Of a stretch of 7,649 bases of DNA, positions 1-5,657 are shown piece after piece; position 1 is the first letter of the stretch; each line of letters starts with the position of its first letter. Under the pieces are notes generated by a model. The model made no database searches and was not told where the DNA came from. It saw only the letters and a program-made list of their open reading frames with translations. The stretch comes from Bacteroidia bacterium (GTDB taxonomy: Bacteria > Bacteroidota > Bacteroidia > Bacteroidales > VadinHA17). The stretch is from NCBI GenBank assembly GCA_026391515.1, contig JAPLEC010000245.1, positions 1 to 7,649 of the forward strand, in the 5' to 3' direction. The translations under genes were made by a program, and so were the position numbers.

Positions 1-2145
1 CTGCCATGTTGTGGAACAAAGCCTTATGTAATTCGTCACGGATTTGGTTACAGTGTATTCGAAAATACAGAGGACGGAATACGGTCTGAGTTGTGGGTTT
101 ACGTTGCTCCTGATGCAGCTGTGAAGTTTTCGGTGTTGAAATTACAAAACGAGTCGGGCCGGCCGCGTCGGCTATCTGTCACAGGTTACGTAGAGTGGGT
201 TCTGGGAGATCTGCGGCCAAAATCGACTATGCATGTGACTACCATAATTGACCCCAGCAGTGGTGCGCTATTTGCCCGAAATCCATACAACACGGAATTC
301 GCTGACCGAATAGCCTTTTTCCAAACTGACGATGCGTATCGTACTTTAACCTGCGACCGTACTGAATTTATCGGGCGTAACGGCACGCTAAGAAATCCGG
401 CTGCCATGACCCATTCTCGCCTTTCCGGTAAGGCGGGTGCGGCTTTGGATCCCTGTGCGGCCATCCAGGTTTCCTTCGAACTGGCAGAGGGCCAAGAACG
501 TGAGATTATTTTCAGGCTTGGCGTAGGTCAGGATGTTGATGATGCCAGAAACCTGATACGTCGTTTCTGGGGATCAACGGCTGCACGCAATGTACTTGAA
601 GCAGTATGGCAGTTCTGGAAGCACACCCTTGGTGCAGTGCAAGTGGAAACACCTGACCAATCAATTAATGTACTGACCAACGGCTGGCTCATGTACCAAA
701 CTTTAGCGTGCCGTATTTGGGCACGGAGCGGATACTTCCAATCGGGGGGTGCCTTCGGTTTTCGCGACCAGTTGCAGGACGTGATGGCACTCATTCATGC
801 GTCACCACACCTTGTACGTGAGCACTTACTCCTTTGTGCTAGCCGTCAGTTCAAGGAAGGGGATGTTCAACATTGGTGGCATCCACCGTCAGGCCGTGGG
901 GTGCGTACACATTGTTCGGATGATTACCTCTGGTTACCATTGGCAACTTGCCGCTATATACTTCATACAGGAGATACCGGGGTGCTTGAGGAGTCCGTTC
1001 ACTTTCTGGAAGGCCACCCTGTAAAAGCAGAAGACGACTCGTATTACGATCTTCCCAACCGGTCAGAAGAAGTTGCCAGCTTATACCAACACTGCGTACG
1101 AGCCATCCTAAGAGGACTTAGTTTTGGTGAGCACGGACTGCCGCTCATTGGTACCGGCGACTGGAACGATGGTATGAATATGGTAGGCAAACAAGGTAAA
1201 GGAGAAAGCGTTTGGCTGGGATTTTTCCTTTATGAGGTGCTCATGCAGTTCATCAAGATTGCGCGAACACATGATGACCTACCATTCGTTGAACGCTGCC
1301 AAAATGAAGCGACTACCCTGCGCCAGAATATTGAGAAAAACGGATGGGATGGTGAGTGGTATCTCCGCGCCTATTTCGATGATGGCTTGCCTCTTGGATC
1401 TGCAAATAATCCCGAATGTCAGATTGATTCCATCGCGCAAAGCTGGTCTGTGTTATCCGGTGCAGGCGATGCCAATCGTTCGCGCATGGCAATGGAAGCG
1501 GTAGATAACCGCCTTGTCCGCTGGAAACATGCTCTGATCCAACTACTTGACCCGCCGTTTGACAAGTCGAATTTGAATCCTGGTTATATCAAGGGCTATG
1601 TCCCTGGTGTAAGGGAAAATGGAGGGCAGTACACTCATGCAGCGATCTGGGTGGCGATGGCATTTGCTAAATTAGGTGATTACCGACATGCCTGGAAATT
1701 GATGAACATGATTAACCCGATAAATCATGGGGGATCTCGGGATGGTATTGCAACATACAAAGTAGAACCTTATGTGGTAGCGGCCGACGTATATGCGCTT
1801 TCACCCCACATCGGCCGGGGTGGATGGACATGGTACACCGGATCGGCCGGGTGGATGTACCGGCTTATCATGGAATCACTCCTGGGGCTGAGCCTTGAAA
1901 TAGACAAACTACATATAGAGCCATGCCTTCCCGCAGATTGGGAAACGTTTAAAGTACATTACCGATACAGGGAAACGACCTACCACATTACCATCATACA
2001 GATACACGATAGTAACAGAGATATACGTATAACTGTCGATGGTGTTGAGCGACACGATGAAACTATTCCCCTTATTGATGACCATAAGGAACATTCGGTA
2101 GAAGTAAGAATAGTTCAATATGGATCATCTATCCAAACAGTTTAA
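1..2145 (+). CDS. GH94 cyclic beta-1,2-glucan synthase-type protein, C-terminal part (5' truncated by window edge)
   Basis: The frame is open from base 1, so the gene starts upstream; the TTG at 91 is an internal Leu codon, not a start. 714 residues are visible. Numbered from base 1, an N-terminal beta-sandwich (about 1-190, with RHGFGYS near 13 and YVEWVLG near 63) leads into the (alpha/alpha)6 catalytic barrel. The barrel shows FGFRDQLQD (near 252), WWHPPSGRG (near 292), GTGDWNDGM at 384-392 with the GH94 general-acid Asp in DWND, GKGESVWLG, and YTGSAGWMYR near the end. These motifs fit the C-terminal phosphorylase-like module of NdvB/ChvB proteins, which are about 2,800 residues, membrane-bound, and set the length of cyclic beta-1,2-glucans by phosphorolysis. 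Family membership is clear. Whether an upstream GT84 glucosyltransferase half exists cannot be seen; a stand-alone GH94 phosphorylase is the alternative. The gene is visibly more G+C rich than everything downstream, which could reflect transfer. Confidence 0.88.
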   Translation: MPCCGTKPYVIRHGFGYSVFENTEDGIRSELWVYVAPDAAVKFSVLKLQNESGRPRRLSVTGYVEWVLGDLRPKSTMHVTTIIDPSSGALFARNPYNTEFADRIAFFQTDDAYRTLTCDRTEFIGRNGTLRNPAAMTHSRLSGKAGAALDPCAAIQVSFELAEGQEREIIFRLGVGQDVDDARNLIRRFWGSTAARNVLEAVWQFWKHTLGAVQVETPDQSINVLTNGWLMYQTLACRIWARSGYFQSGGAFGFRDQLQDVMALIHASPHLVREHLLLCASRQFKEGDVQHWWHPPSGRGVRTHCSDDYLWLPLATCRYILHTGDTGVLEESVHFLEGHPVKAEDDSYYDLPNRSEEVASLYQHCVRAILRGLSFGEHGLPLIGTGDWNDGMNMVGKQGKGESVWLGFFLYEVLMQFIKIARTHDDLPFVERCQNEATTLRQNIEKNGWDGEWYLRAYFDDGLPLGSANNPECQIDSIAQSWSVLSGAGDANRSRMAMEAVDNRLVRWKHALIQLLDPPFDKSNLNPGYIKGYVPGVRENGGQYTHAAIWVAMAFAKLGDYRHAWKLMNMINPINHGGSRDGIATYKVEPYVVAADVYALSPHIGRGGWTWYTGSAGWMYRLIMESLLGLSLEIDKLHIEPCLPADWETFKVHYRYRETTYHITIIQIHDSNRDIRITVDGVERHDETIPLIDDHKEHSVEVRIVQYGSSIQTV

Positions 2146-2317
2146 AAGGATTATTGGTTTAATGTATTCGCGTTTCATTCAGATTACTACTTGGGGCACT
2201 TATGGTAAAAACGGAAATTCAAAATCGTTTGACATTCGAAATGTTGCGATCTGTTCGGGGCTTGCGATCATACCCAATGCATCATAAATTGAAGGCTTGA
2301 TGGAAAAGCCAGTAACC
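2146..2317. other. Intergenic region without a convincing gene
   Basis: This stretch follows the GH94 stop codon. The longest frame worth mentioning is an ATG at 2162 running 41 codons to a TAA at 2285-2287, with AAAAGGA about 11 bases upstream. The peptide is not recognised, and its frame continues past the stop into the neighbouring repeat. It may be debris of an inserted element. No clear terminator hairpin for the GH94 gene is visible. Confidence 0.4.
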
Positions 2318-2451
2318 CTGACCATCCTTGGCCGGATTAAATTGACCACCAAAATCCTGAGTAAAATACTTGTTGTTTAGTTATGTATGTTAAGTGGTCC
2401 TGAGTACTCGGGATGACCGGTCAACTGTGGTCAGATTGTCCGGCTTTTGCA
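2318..2451 (+). repeat. Composite repeat, copy 1 (IS21-end-like, no transposase)
   Basis: The left half (2318-2385) matches 3591-3658 with about six mismatches and no gaps, including TTGGCCGGAT and TTGACCACCAAAATCC. The right half (about 2388-2451) contains AGTACTCGGGATGACCGG (2403-2420), which recurs exactly at 7223-7240. The left half carries TGACCAC-type words and the right half carries GTGGTCA, so GCCGGA-spacer-TGACCAC occurs in inverted orientation across the copy. Repeated GTGGTCA/TCCGGCC words are typical of the multi-repeat ends of Bacteroidota IS21-like elements; that link is from memory and tentative. No istA or istB coding sequence adjoins, so this is an end relic, a miniature element, or a different repeat family. 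Confidence 0.65.
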
Positions 2452-2537
2452 CTATTTATTAATCATAGATTATTGGAAGCGTTGCAATGAACTCAAGCAC
2501 TCTCTGAAGCTCTTATGGCATTTAACCTTTGTTAGCT
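2452..2537. other. Short spacer downstream of the lipoprotein gene
   Basis: This AT-rich spacer lies between repeat copy 1 and the stop codon of the minus-strand lipoprotein gene. No strong terminator hairpin was seen for that gene. TTGCAATGAACT at about 2483-2494 resembles TTGCAATCAACT at 7267-7278 downstream of repeat copy 3, so the repeat family may extend further than its clear core. This last match is short and could be chance. Confidence 0.3.
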
Positions 2538-3494
2538 TTAGTTAAGATTCAAAATAATAAGAATAGTCCCTTTAGAATCATCAGGATCTCCAGAACATGA
2601 TTCAAAAACAATTTTTGTGCCGTCAGAAGAGATTGAAGGTGCACCATCATACCCACCATAATTTGAAAGTCGTTCTGGTGTGCCACCTGTAACTGGGATT
2701 CTATAAATGTTTGCTAAATCCAATTCAAAGTCAGAACTAAATATAATATATTGTCCATCTTGTGTAAAACAAGCATCTGTTTTGTCGCCTGCTCCTGATG
2801 TTACCTTAGATTTATTTGTTCCATCAGTATCCATAATCCAAATATCCCATTGTCCTGCTTCAAATTTTTGATACAAAATTTTATCCCCATTTGGGGACCA
2901 GTTTGGTTGACGGCAATCATCAGTCGAAGAAGTTAGTCGAATATATGAAGACCCCCCATCAATTTTAAGTTTGGTAATAATCCCATTGCCTTCCACATCT
3001 AATTTGTGTGATTCGAAAACAATCCATTGTCCATCTGGACTTATTGAGGGCTCATAAGCAACACTATCTGTTCTATTAGTTATTTTTATTTCACTTCCTA
3101 TTGTTCCGCCTTCCTGAATGAGATAAATTTCATCATGAGGATCTCGTGATGAAGAAAAGACAATAGAATTAATGAAGCCGTTCCATGTCGATCCCGGAAG
3201 GTTAACATTCCCACTTCCGTCTGATACTAATGTTGTAGTCTCTCCTGATTGAAGATTGTAAATAAAAAGGTCAGCAGGTTCTGCATTATATCCATTTCTA
3301 AACCTTGTAAAGACGATAGAATTTCCATCAGGTGAAAATGCCGGATTTTGTAAGCTCCCACTAAGTGAGATATTCAAACTTATACCTTTGTCATTTCTTG
3401 ATATGTTATTATTATCATTATCTGATTCATCATCTTTACAACAATTCAGGGTAGTCAGTAAAGTGACAATTAAAAAATAGTGTATCGTTTTCAT
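2538..3494 (-). CDS. Lipoprotein with PD40/TolB-like beta-propeller repeats
   Basis: 318 residues. The N-terminus is a lipoprotein signal: positive MK, a hydrophobic stretch to about residue 16, then LNCC at 16-19 as a non-classical lipobox, with Cys18 or Cys19 probably lipidated. KDDESD and an Asn/Asp-rich linker follow; acidic residues after the Cys are typical of Bacteroidota surface lipoproteins. Five PD40-type motifs follow: FSPDGNSIVFTR (53-64), ISPDGQWIVFES (151-162), WSPNGDKILYQK (199-210), FTQDGQYIIFSS (243-254) and ISSDGTKIVFES (288-299). A sixth blade probably lies at about 108-126. Together they form a TolB-like propeller of about six blades. There is no TolB N-terminal domain and no hydrolase domain, so this is a binding or scaffold protein of unknown ligand rather than TolB itself or a peptidase. 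The ATG at 3494 is chosen because it directly precedes the signal peptide. No good Shine-Dalgarno is visible. The gene lies between two direct copies of a repeat. Confidence 0.85.
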   Translation of the reverse strand: MKTIHYFLIVTLLTTLNCCKDDESDNDNNNISRNDKGISLNISLSGSLQNPAFSPDGNSIVFTRFRNGYNAEPADLFIYNLQSGETTTLVSDGSGNVNLPGSTWNGFINSIVFSSSRDPHDEIYLIQEGGTIGSEIKITNRTDSVAYEPSISPDGQWIVFESHKLDVEGNGIITKLKIDGGSSYIRLTSSTDDCRQPNWSPNGDKILYQKFEAGQWDIWIMDTDGTNKSKVTSGAGDKTDACFTQDGQYIIFSSDFELDLANIYRIPVTGGTPERLSNYGGYDGAPSISSDGTKIVFESCSGDPDDSKGTILIILNLN

Positions 3495-3521
3495 ACGCTT
3501 AAGTCTAATTAAAGCTCATTT

Positions 3522-3546
3522 ATATGTCTACTAAAGGTAGACATAT
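3522..3546. promoter_or_regulatory. Perfect 10-bp palindrome upstream of the lipoprotein gene
   Basis: ATATGTCTAC (3522-3531) and GTAGACATAT (3537-3546) are exact reverse complements around a 5-base loop. On the minus strand the centre reads TACCTTTA, one base from the Bacteroidota -7 box TAnnTTTG, and lies about 38-45 bases before the lipoprotein ATG. It could be an operator overlapping a promoter or an RNA hairpin in the leader. No clear -33 element was found at normal spacing, so the promoter reading is weak. Confidence 0.5.
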
Positions 3547-3590
3547 TTGACCAATTACGGAGTTATTCCATACTTGAAATGCTTGTGATC

Positions 3591-3703
3591 CTGACCACCT
3601 TTGGCCGGATCAAATTGACCACCAAAATCCGGAGTTAAATAATTGTTGTTTAGTTATGAGTGTAATCTGACTGACCAGATGCGTTAAAGACGTCCGGTTT
3701 CAG
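3591..3703 (+). repeat. Composite repeat, copy 2 (IS21-end-like, no transposase)
   Basis: 3591-3658 is the direct counterpart of 2318-2385 (about 62 of 68 positions identical, no gaps). The right half (3659-3703) is diverged: CTGACCAG, GTTAAAGACGTCCGG and a few other words align only loosely with copy 1, and the AGTACTCGGGATGACCGG core is missing. It lies in the same orientation as copy 1, so the two bracket the lipoprotein gene as direct repeats. No transposase reading frame is attached. Confidence 0.6.
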
Positions 3704-3787
3704 TTCAGGAAAGGGAGTAAGAATGTATTTTTAAATTTCTTACCTTAGAGTTTGCAATTGACCATTAATCAATTAAAACTTTAGATT

Positions 3788-4297
3788 ATGAAACGAAATG
3801 GATCTCCCCGCGTTAAGACTAATTCTATCTTAGGATCTCTGTTTGTCCTTTCTTTGCTTCTCTGTTCTTCTGTTTCATATGCCCAGTCACCGGCAAATTT
3901 TTCAGGAGTCTGGATACAGGATACTACTAAAAGTGATGATTTTTATAAATCGTTTGAAGTGAAATATACAATAACGCAGACCCTTCAGACATTTACAGTT
4001 AAACAGACATTTACACTTAAAAGCAGCAAAGAAATTGTAACAGATGACTACTCCTTCACACTGGATGGAAAAGTGACAAGCATTGAGAAGGAAGGTGGAA
4101 TAGAAAAGGAGCTTGCCCAATGGTCGACCGATAAAAAAATCCTCACTACCAGAAGCACAATGACTTACGGCAATGAAGATGTCGGATTTACTGAAACCTA
4201 TTCTCTTTCAGACAATGGTCTTGTTCTAACCGTACAGAAATCAAACATAATCCCGGGAGTACCCACGGTGAAGCAGGTCTTTAATAAGAAACAGTAA
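3788..4297 (+). CDS. Small secreted protein of unknown function
   Basis: 169 residues. A Sec signal peptide is clear: a basic N-region (KRNGSPRVK), a hydrophobic core at about 14-27, and an SYA|Q cleavage site after residue 32. The mature part is about 137 residues and begins NFSGVWIQDTTKS, which resembles small Bacteroidota secreted proteins opening with 'NFSGxW' and made of alternating strands, like a lipocalin-type or other beta-barrel fold. The rest fits that picture: YTITQTLQTFTVKQTF, DDYSFTLDGK, FTETYSLSDNGLVLTV. There is no Cys in the mature part, no lipobox and no catalytic motif, so periplasmic or extracellular location is likely and the function is unknown. The ATG at 3788 is chosen because the signal peptide follows it. 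There is no Shine-Dalgarno. TACCTTAG at 3741-3748 is one base off the -7 box but lacks a matching -33 element. Confidence 0.75.
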   Translation: MKRNGSPRVKTNSILGSLFVLSLLLCSSVSYAQSPANFSGVWIQDTTKSDDFYKSFEVKYTITQTLQTFTVKQTFTLKSSKEIVTDDYSFTLDGKVTSIEKEGGIEKELAQWSTDKKILTTRSTMTYGNEDVGFTETYSLSDNGLVLTVQKSNIIPGVPTVKQVFNKKQ

Positions 4298-4414
4298 TAC
4301 AACCGGCTATATTTGGTCAAATCGTCTGAGATATCACCTTTCATTCCAATAATCCATCAAACAATTCTTTCAAATCCCAATCTCTAGACAATAAATCAAA
4401 GTCTTCTCAAAAAA
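4298..4414. other. Spacer with a possible minus-strand gene remnant
   Basis: No intact gene is visible. On the minus strand, 4406 down to 4341 reads as 21 sense codons and a TGA, including SRDWDLKELFDGLLE, which looks protein-like in composition, and has an in-frame TGA immediately upstream (4407-4409). It may be the decayed C-terminus of a lost gene. The source family is not recognised, and chance is possible at this length. Confidence 0.2.
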
Positions 4415-4573
4415 CTTGCCAGGTTTCTTGCCAGGTTTTGGGGATAAGTGGTATTAAATAATGGAATTATAAAGATTTTGTCTTTTTACATTAATCTTGA
4501 TAATCAACGTGTTAAGGTAAGATTTTTATATTTCGTTATAACTCTGGATCAGAAAAGTTCAAGTTCGAGCCCT
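4415..4573 (+). repeat. 159-bp direct repeat, left copy
   Basis: This copy aligns without gaps to 5312-5470, with about 17 mismatches in 159 positions. Conservation is uneven. The first 32 bases, containing a tandem CTTGCCAGGTTT pair, have one mismatch, and the last 38 bases, ending GTTCGAGCCCT, have one, while the middle 89 carry about 15. The copy stops three bases before the hepT stop codon. Unlike the right copy, it lacks the sequence that completes a T-arm beyond CCCT. The two copies bracket the toxin-antitoxin operon. Confidence 0.88.
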
Positions 4574-4575
4574 TC

Positions 4576-4908
4576 TTATTTAAGCAATTCTTTTACTTCC
4601 TTTTCGAGAATTGGTAGGTCATGTTTAACAATAAGCCAGATCACATCCGCAGAAACAGAGTCATACCTATGAATTATTCTGTTACGTGTATCAATAATTT
4701 TTCTTGAATCAGATATTTTTATATCCGGGGCAATTTCTCTGATACGATTCATTGCTTCACCAATAATTTCAATATTTCTTTCAATGGCTTTACGTGTTTT
4801 TAAATCGTTTTGAAAATCAGCATAAGTTTCTTGTTGAGGCAGAAACTCATGGATCTCCTTAATTGATAATTCAATATCTTTTAGCCAGATCTTTATTTCA
4901 GGATGCAT
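4576..4908 (-). CDS. hepT: HepT-like HEPN RNase toxin
   Basis: 110 residues from the ATG at 4908. The frame is open 25 codons further upstream, but that extension lies inside mntA and does not look like HEPN sequence. The protein is all-alpha in character and carries the HEPN motif RX4HXY as RNRIIHRY (Arg75, His80, Tyr82). It also has the family's AIERNIEIIGEAMNRI helix at about 41-56. HEPN toxins of this type are homodimeric metal-independent RNases; known HepT proteins cleave mRNA or the 3' ends of tRNA. The Tyr in the motif is the residue modified by the partner. The start overlaps the 3' end of mntA by 11 bases and there is no good Shine-Dalgarno, so translation is probably coupled to mntA. 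All catalytic residues are present, so nothing suggests inactivation. The stop codon is three bases from the left 159-bp repeat. Confidence 0.9.
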   Translation of the reverse strand: MHPEIKIWLKDIELSIKEIHEFLPQQETYADFQNDLKTRKAIERNIEIIGEAMNRIREIAPDIKISDSRKIIDTRNRIIHRYDSVSADVIWLIVKHDLPILEKEVKELLK

Positions 4909-5197
4909 AAAGAAGACTTTTTGAATTTTCAATATTCTCCATAAGATAGGGATTTTTAACTGCTTTGTGTTCGAGCAAATCAATTTGTCTTTTTAATAGG
5001 TCCTCCAGCGCAAATTTCAGATTGAAATAATTGTCAGCATAATCCAGAGGGTCAATGGAATCAATTTCTACAATTAAATCAATATCACTTTTTTCAGAAA
5101 ATCTGTCTGTCAATACTGAACCAAATACATATAGGGTTTTGACTTTGTTTTTATGACAAAGAACTCTGATTTCTTTGATATACTTTTCTAAATACAT
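4898..5197 (-). CDS. mntA: MntA-like minimal nucleotidyltransferase antitoxin
   Basis: 99 residues from the ATG at 5197. A TTG two codons upstream is rejected because the Shine-Dalgarno AGAAAGG lies 7 bases before the ATG. The protein is a minimal polymerase-beta-type nucleotidyltransferase: FGSVLTDRFSEKSDID holds GS (26-27), a 10-residue spacer and the metal-binding pair Asp38/Asp40, and RQIDLLE holds the likely third Asp (73). In characterised pairs MntA adds AMP units to the Tyr of the HepT RX4HXY motif and so inactivates the RNase. The order mntA then hepT, the 11-base overlap and the complete active sites support a functional type VII toxin-antitoxin pair. Other minimal nucleotidyltransferases without a toxin partner exist, but the adjacent HEPN gene makes this assignment firm. 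Confidence 0.9.
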   Translation of the reverse strand: MYLEKYIKEIRVLCHKNKVKTLYVFGSVLTDRFSEKSDIDLIVEIDSIDPLDYADNYFNLKFALEDLLKRQIDLLEHKAVKNPYLMENIENSKSLLYAS

Positions 5198-5204
5198 TTT
5201 CAAA

Positions 5205-5211
5205 CCTTTCT
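5205..5211 (-). promoter_or_regulatory. Ribosome binding site that decides the mntA start
   Basis: Read on the minus strand, AGAAAGG ends 7 bases before the ATG at 5197. The alternative in-frame TTG at 5203 lies only one base after it, too close to be used. Most other genes here lack a recognisable Shine-Dalgarno, so this one stands out. Confidence 0.6.
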
Positions 5212-5215
5212 AAGA

Positions 5216-5223
5216 CAAAGATA
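5216..5223 (-). promoter_or_regulatory. Candidate promoter -7 box for mntA-hepT
   Basis: On the minus strand the sequence is TATCTTTG, an exact match to the Bacteroidota -7 consensus TAnnTTTG, ending 18 bases before the mntA ATG. This implies a leader of roughly 10-12 bases that just accommodates the ribosome site. The nearest TTG upstream is about 24 bases from the box, slightly beyond the usual -33 spacing, so the upstream half is weak. Confidence 0.55.
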
Positions 5224-5311
5224 CTATTTCCTTCTTAAATTTCTGCTCAACACATAGTTTGTTTGCATCTGGATAAAATATGGAAAATCAAAGGAGGTTT
5301 ACTCTAATAAT

Positions 5312-5470
5312 CTTGCCAGGTTTCTTGCTAGGTTTTGGGGATAATTGGTATTAAATAATGGAAATATCAAGATTTTGTCTTTCTACAATAGTATTGATAA
5401 TCAATGTGTTAAGGTATATATATCATATTTCCTTATAACTCTGGATCAGAAAAGTTCAGGTTCGAGCCCT
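5312..5470 (+). repeat. 159-bp direct repeat, right copy
   Basis: Gap-free counterpart of 4415-4573. It begins with the tandem CTTGCCAGGTTT / CTTGCTAGGTTT pair and ends GGTTCGAGCCCT. Unlike the left copy, it continues into GACAGAGCAAC, which completes a tRNA-type T-arm, and then into a terminator. This makes the right copy the likelier original and the left copy the derived one, though that order is inference. Confidence 0.88.
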
Positions 5471-5480
5471 GACAGAGCAA
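5439..5480 (+). other. tRNA T-arm-like structure (tRNA 3'-end relic or small structured RNA)
   Basis: TCAGG (5456-5460), TTCGAGC (5461-5467) and CCTGA (5468-5472) form a perfect 5-bp stem with a 7-base loop. It fits the tRNA T-arm rules: G53-C61 closing pair, TTC, purine, A, and a pyrimidine at position 60. CAGAG (5473-5477), where an acceptor strand would be, can instead pair with CTCTG (5439-5443) upstream. No matching D-arm, anticodon arm or 5' acceptor strand (TGCTCTG) is present, so this is not a functional tRNA gene. It fits the 3' end left behind at an integration site, or a small RNA ending at the terminator just downstream. Confidence 0.55.
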
Positions 5481-5487
5481 CATTTCT

Positions 5488-5510
5488 AAGCCGCACATGC
5501 GGCTTTTTTT
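5488..5510 (+). terminator. Rho-independent terminator
   Basis: AAGCCGC (5488-5494) and GCGGCTT (5499-5505) form a perfect 7-bp stem with a 4-base loop (ACAT), and the T-tract runs 5504-5510. This is a textbook plus-strand terminator. The upstream flank has no A-run, so it is not bidirectional. No plus-strand protein gene ends before it: it directly follows the T-arm-like sequence, as if it once ended a tRNA or small RNA transcript. Confidence 0.85.
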
Positions 5511-5578
5511 ATATGTGAAAGCTCACCTCAACTATAAAATCTCAAGAACCCCGGAAAACTAACCATGCTTTATCCATT

Positions 5579-5610
5579 CACCAGGTCCACTGTATAAGGG
5601 GACTTTGGTG
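5579..5610 (+). other. Imperfect hairpin
   Basis: CACCAGGTCC (5579-5588) pairs with GGACTTTGGTG (5600-5610), giving about ten pairs with one G-T wobble and one bulged base around an 11-base loop. No T-tract follows, so it is not an intrinsic terminator. It lies just before the -33 element of the next promoter. Its role is unknown. Confidence 0.35.
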
Positions 5611-5624
5611 GGTGGTAAAATAAA

Positions 5625-5657
5625 TTTGACTTGTATTATATTTCTCCCGTACCTTTG
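5625..5657 (+). promoter_or_regulatory. Bacteroidota-type promoter for the radical SAM gene
   Basis: TTTG at 5625-5628 and TACCTTTG at 5650-5657 match the -33 TTTG and -7 TAnnTTTG consensus exactly, with 21 bases between them, within the normal range. The start point would fall near 5664, giving a leader of about 210 bases. The -7 box is embedded in TACCT (5650-5654), AGGTA (5660-5664) and TACCT (5667-5671), alternating inverted copies of one 5-mer over the box and start site, which could be an operator. Confidence 0.6.

Noticed and set aside
91..93. TTG at 91 as the start of the GH94 gene.
   Set aside because: The frame is open to base 1 and the upstream residues (RHGFGYS region) are conserved family sequence, so the gene simply enters from outside the window.
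186..794. Antisense and alternative frames within the GH94 gene (186-464, 528-794, and plus-strand 797-1024 and 1232-1504).
   Set aside because: They lie over conserved GH94 sequence and show no recognisable protein features.
4308..4315. TATATTTG as a plus-strand -7 promoter box.
   Set aside because: It matches TAnnTTTG, but no -33 TTTG lies at a normal spacing and no gene follows on that strand; likely chance in AT-rich DNA.
4448..4672. Plus-strand reading frame of 74 codons starting in the left 159-bp repeat; the right copy has a parallel open frame.
   Set aside because: It runs antisense into hepT. The differences between the two repeat copies mostly change amino acids, which argues against coding selection. 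The shared frame is explained by the gap-free repeat.
4909..4983. 25-codon upstream extension of hepT.
   Set aside because: It lies wholly within mntA in another frame and does not resemble HEPN N-termini; the ATG at 4908 starts the first helix and gives the usual coupled overlap.
5420..5485. A complete tRNA gene ending in the T-arm at 5456-5472.
   Set aside because: There is no complementary 5' acceptor strand, no D-arm and no anticodon stem at the required spacing; only the T-arm fits.
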